Shown piece after piece: positions 63,590 to 64,000 of a stretch of 64,000 bases of DNA. Location of the stretch: contig JAAONU010000002.1 in NCBI GenBank assembly GCA_012932295.1, forward strand, positions 19,127,770 through 19,191,769. The letters are read 5' to 3'. The stretch comes from Cyclina sinensis. Taxonomy: Eukaryota; Mollusca; Bivalvia; Venerida; Veneridae. The translations under genes and the position numbers were made by a program. The notes below the pieces were generated by a model. That model did not search any database and was not told the origin of the DNA. It saw only the letters and a program-made list of their open reading frames with translations. The first letter of the stretch is position 1. Every line of letters starts with the position of its first letter.

Positions 63590-64000
63590 TTGACAGGGCA
63601 CCCTGACTCAGGGTGAGCTATTAGGATGGTTGTTTGTCCGGCGTCTGTCGGGGTGCGTTGTGCATCGTCAACAATTTGACTTAAACAACATCTCCTCCTA
63701 AACCGCTGAGCCAAAATAGATGAAACATGCCTGGGATATTCCTTGCATGAAGCTCTACCAAAGTTGTTCAAAGAATTCAATTCCATCAAGAACTCTGAAA
63801 ATCTTCTTGTCTGAAACCACAAGGCCCTGAGCCTTAAGATTTGGTATGTAGCATTTTCTAGTGGACCTCTACCAAGTTTGTTCAAATTATACACCTGGGG
63901 TCAAATTTGGCCCTGCCCTTGGGGTCAATGGATTTTACATAGGCTTATATAGTGAAACTTTAAAAATCTTCTTGTCTGAAACCACAATGCCCTGAGCCTT
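63590..64000 (+). repeat. A-family element, cut by window edge
   Basis: A decayed hairpin, AGGGCACCCTGACTCAGGGT, GAGCT, then CATCGTCAACAATTTGAC, AAACAACATCTCCTCC and two A monomers with AAGTTTGTTCAAATTATAC. The 3' end lies outside. Confidence 0.75.

Overview
The window is eukaryotic DNA, AT-rich and intron-dominated. The repeat families (hairpin-capped elements with 145-165 bp monomer arrays, mariner and Tc1 transposons, a tRNA-derived SINE) and the protein similarity of the exons suggest a mollusc, most likely a bivalve. That assignment is my inference and was not tested by any search.

Gene content: one host gene is present, on the + strand. Seven short exons (6305-6466, 23669-23741, 25921-26046, 42594-42710, 49839-49892, 50319-50375, 62940-63060; 710 bp in all) have consistent splice sites and phases and encode about 236 residues of the C-terminal TPR region of TTC21B/IFT139, a subunit of the intraflagellar transport A complex. 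Upstream exons and the last exon(s) lie outside the window. Introns are 17.2, 2.2, 16.5, 7.1, 0.43 and 12.6 kb, and repeats make up most of them.

Repeat landscape: at least nine families (labelled A, B, C, D, E, F, G, H, J, with array families I, K and L) share one plan. They have a 5' palindrome placed directly after a pre-existing T-run, often a CCGT-rich stretch, a degenerate tandem array of about 110-170 bp monomers rich in AGGTCA/TCAAGGTCA, a subterminal inverted copy of the 5' end, a short 3' hairpin, and a terminus close to CTTGTT. This matches what is known of Helentron-type rolling-circle elements and their non-autonomous HINE derivatives (asymmetric terminal inverted repeats, insertion between T and T, no clear target duplication). 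A broken PIF1-type helicase piece (1-279) and a broken endonuclease/exonuclease/phosphatase piece (43760-44294) are the two kinds of enzyme domain such elements carry. Copies are nested to several levels and almost all lie in the + orientation.

Layout: 1-279 helicase remnant; 364-5947 nested A, J, F and D; 6305 exon 1; 6912-15364 a multi-level nest (F containing A and L, L containing E, E containing A/B and A); 15365-17159 F and A; 17160-23536 family H hosting A/B copies and an intron-containing mariner (19888-22136); exon 2; 24086-25756 a pogo-like TIR element hosting an A copy; exon 3; 26240-32562 a 6 kb K array with a TIR element and B/A insertions; 34130-34790 a K-like fragment with a SINE; 36030-42462 consecutive A copies; exon 4; 42833-48165 family C hosting G (with the endonuclease piece) and a chimeric element of three monomer types; exons 5 and 6; 50536-54310 A, J, inverted K and a dead Tc1 transposon; 55152-56970 B with a fold-back element inside; 58081-61328 AT-rich intron with nothing recognised; 61329-62886 a rare reverse B copy and the I array; exon 7; 63590-64000 another A copy running off the edge.
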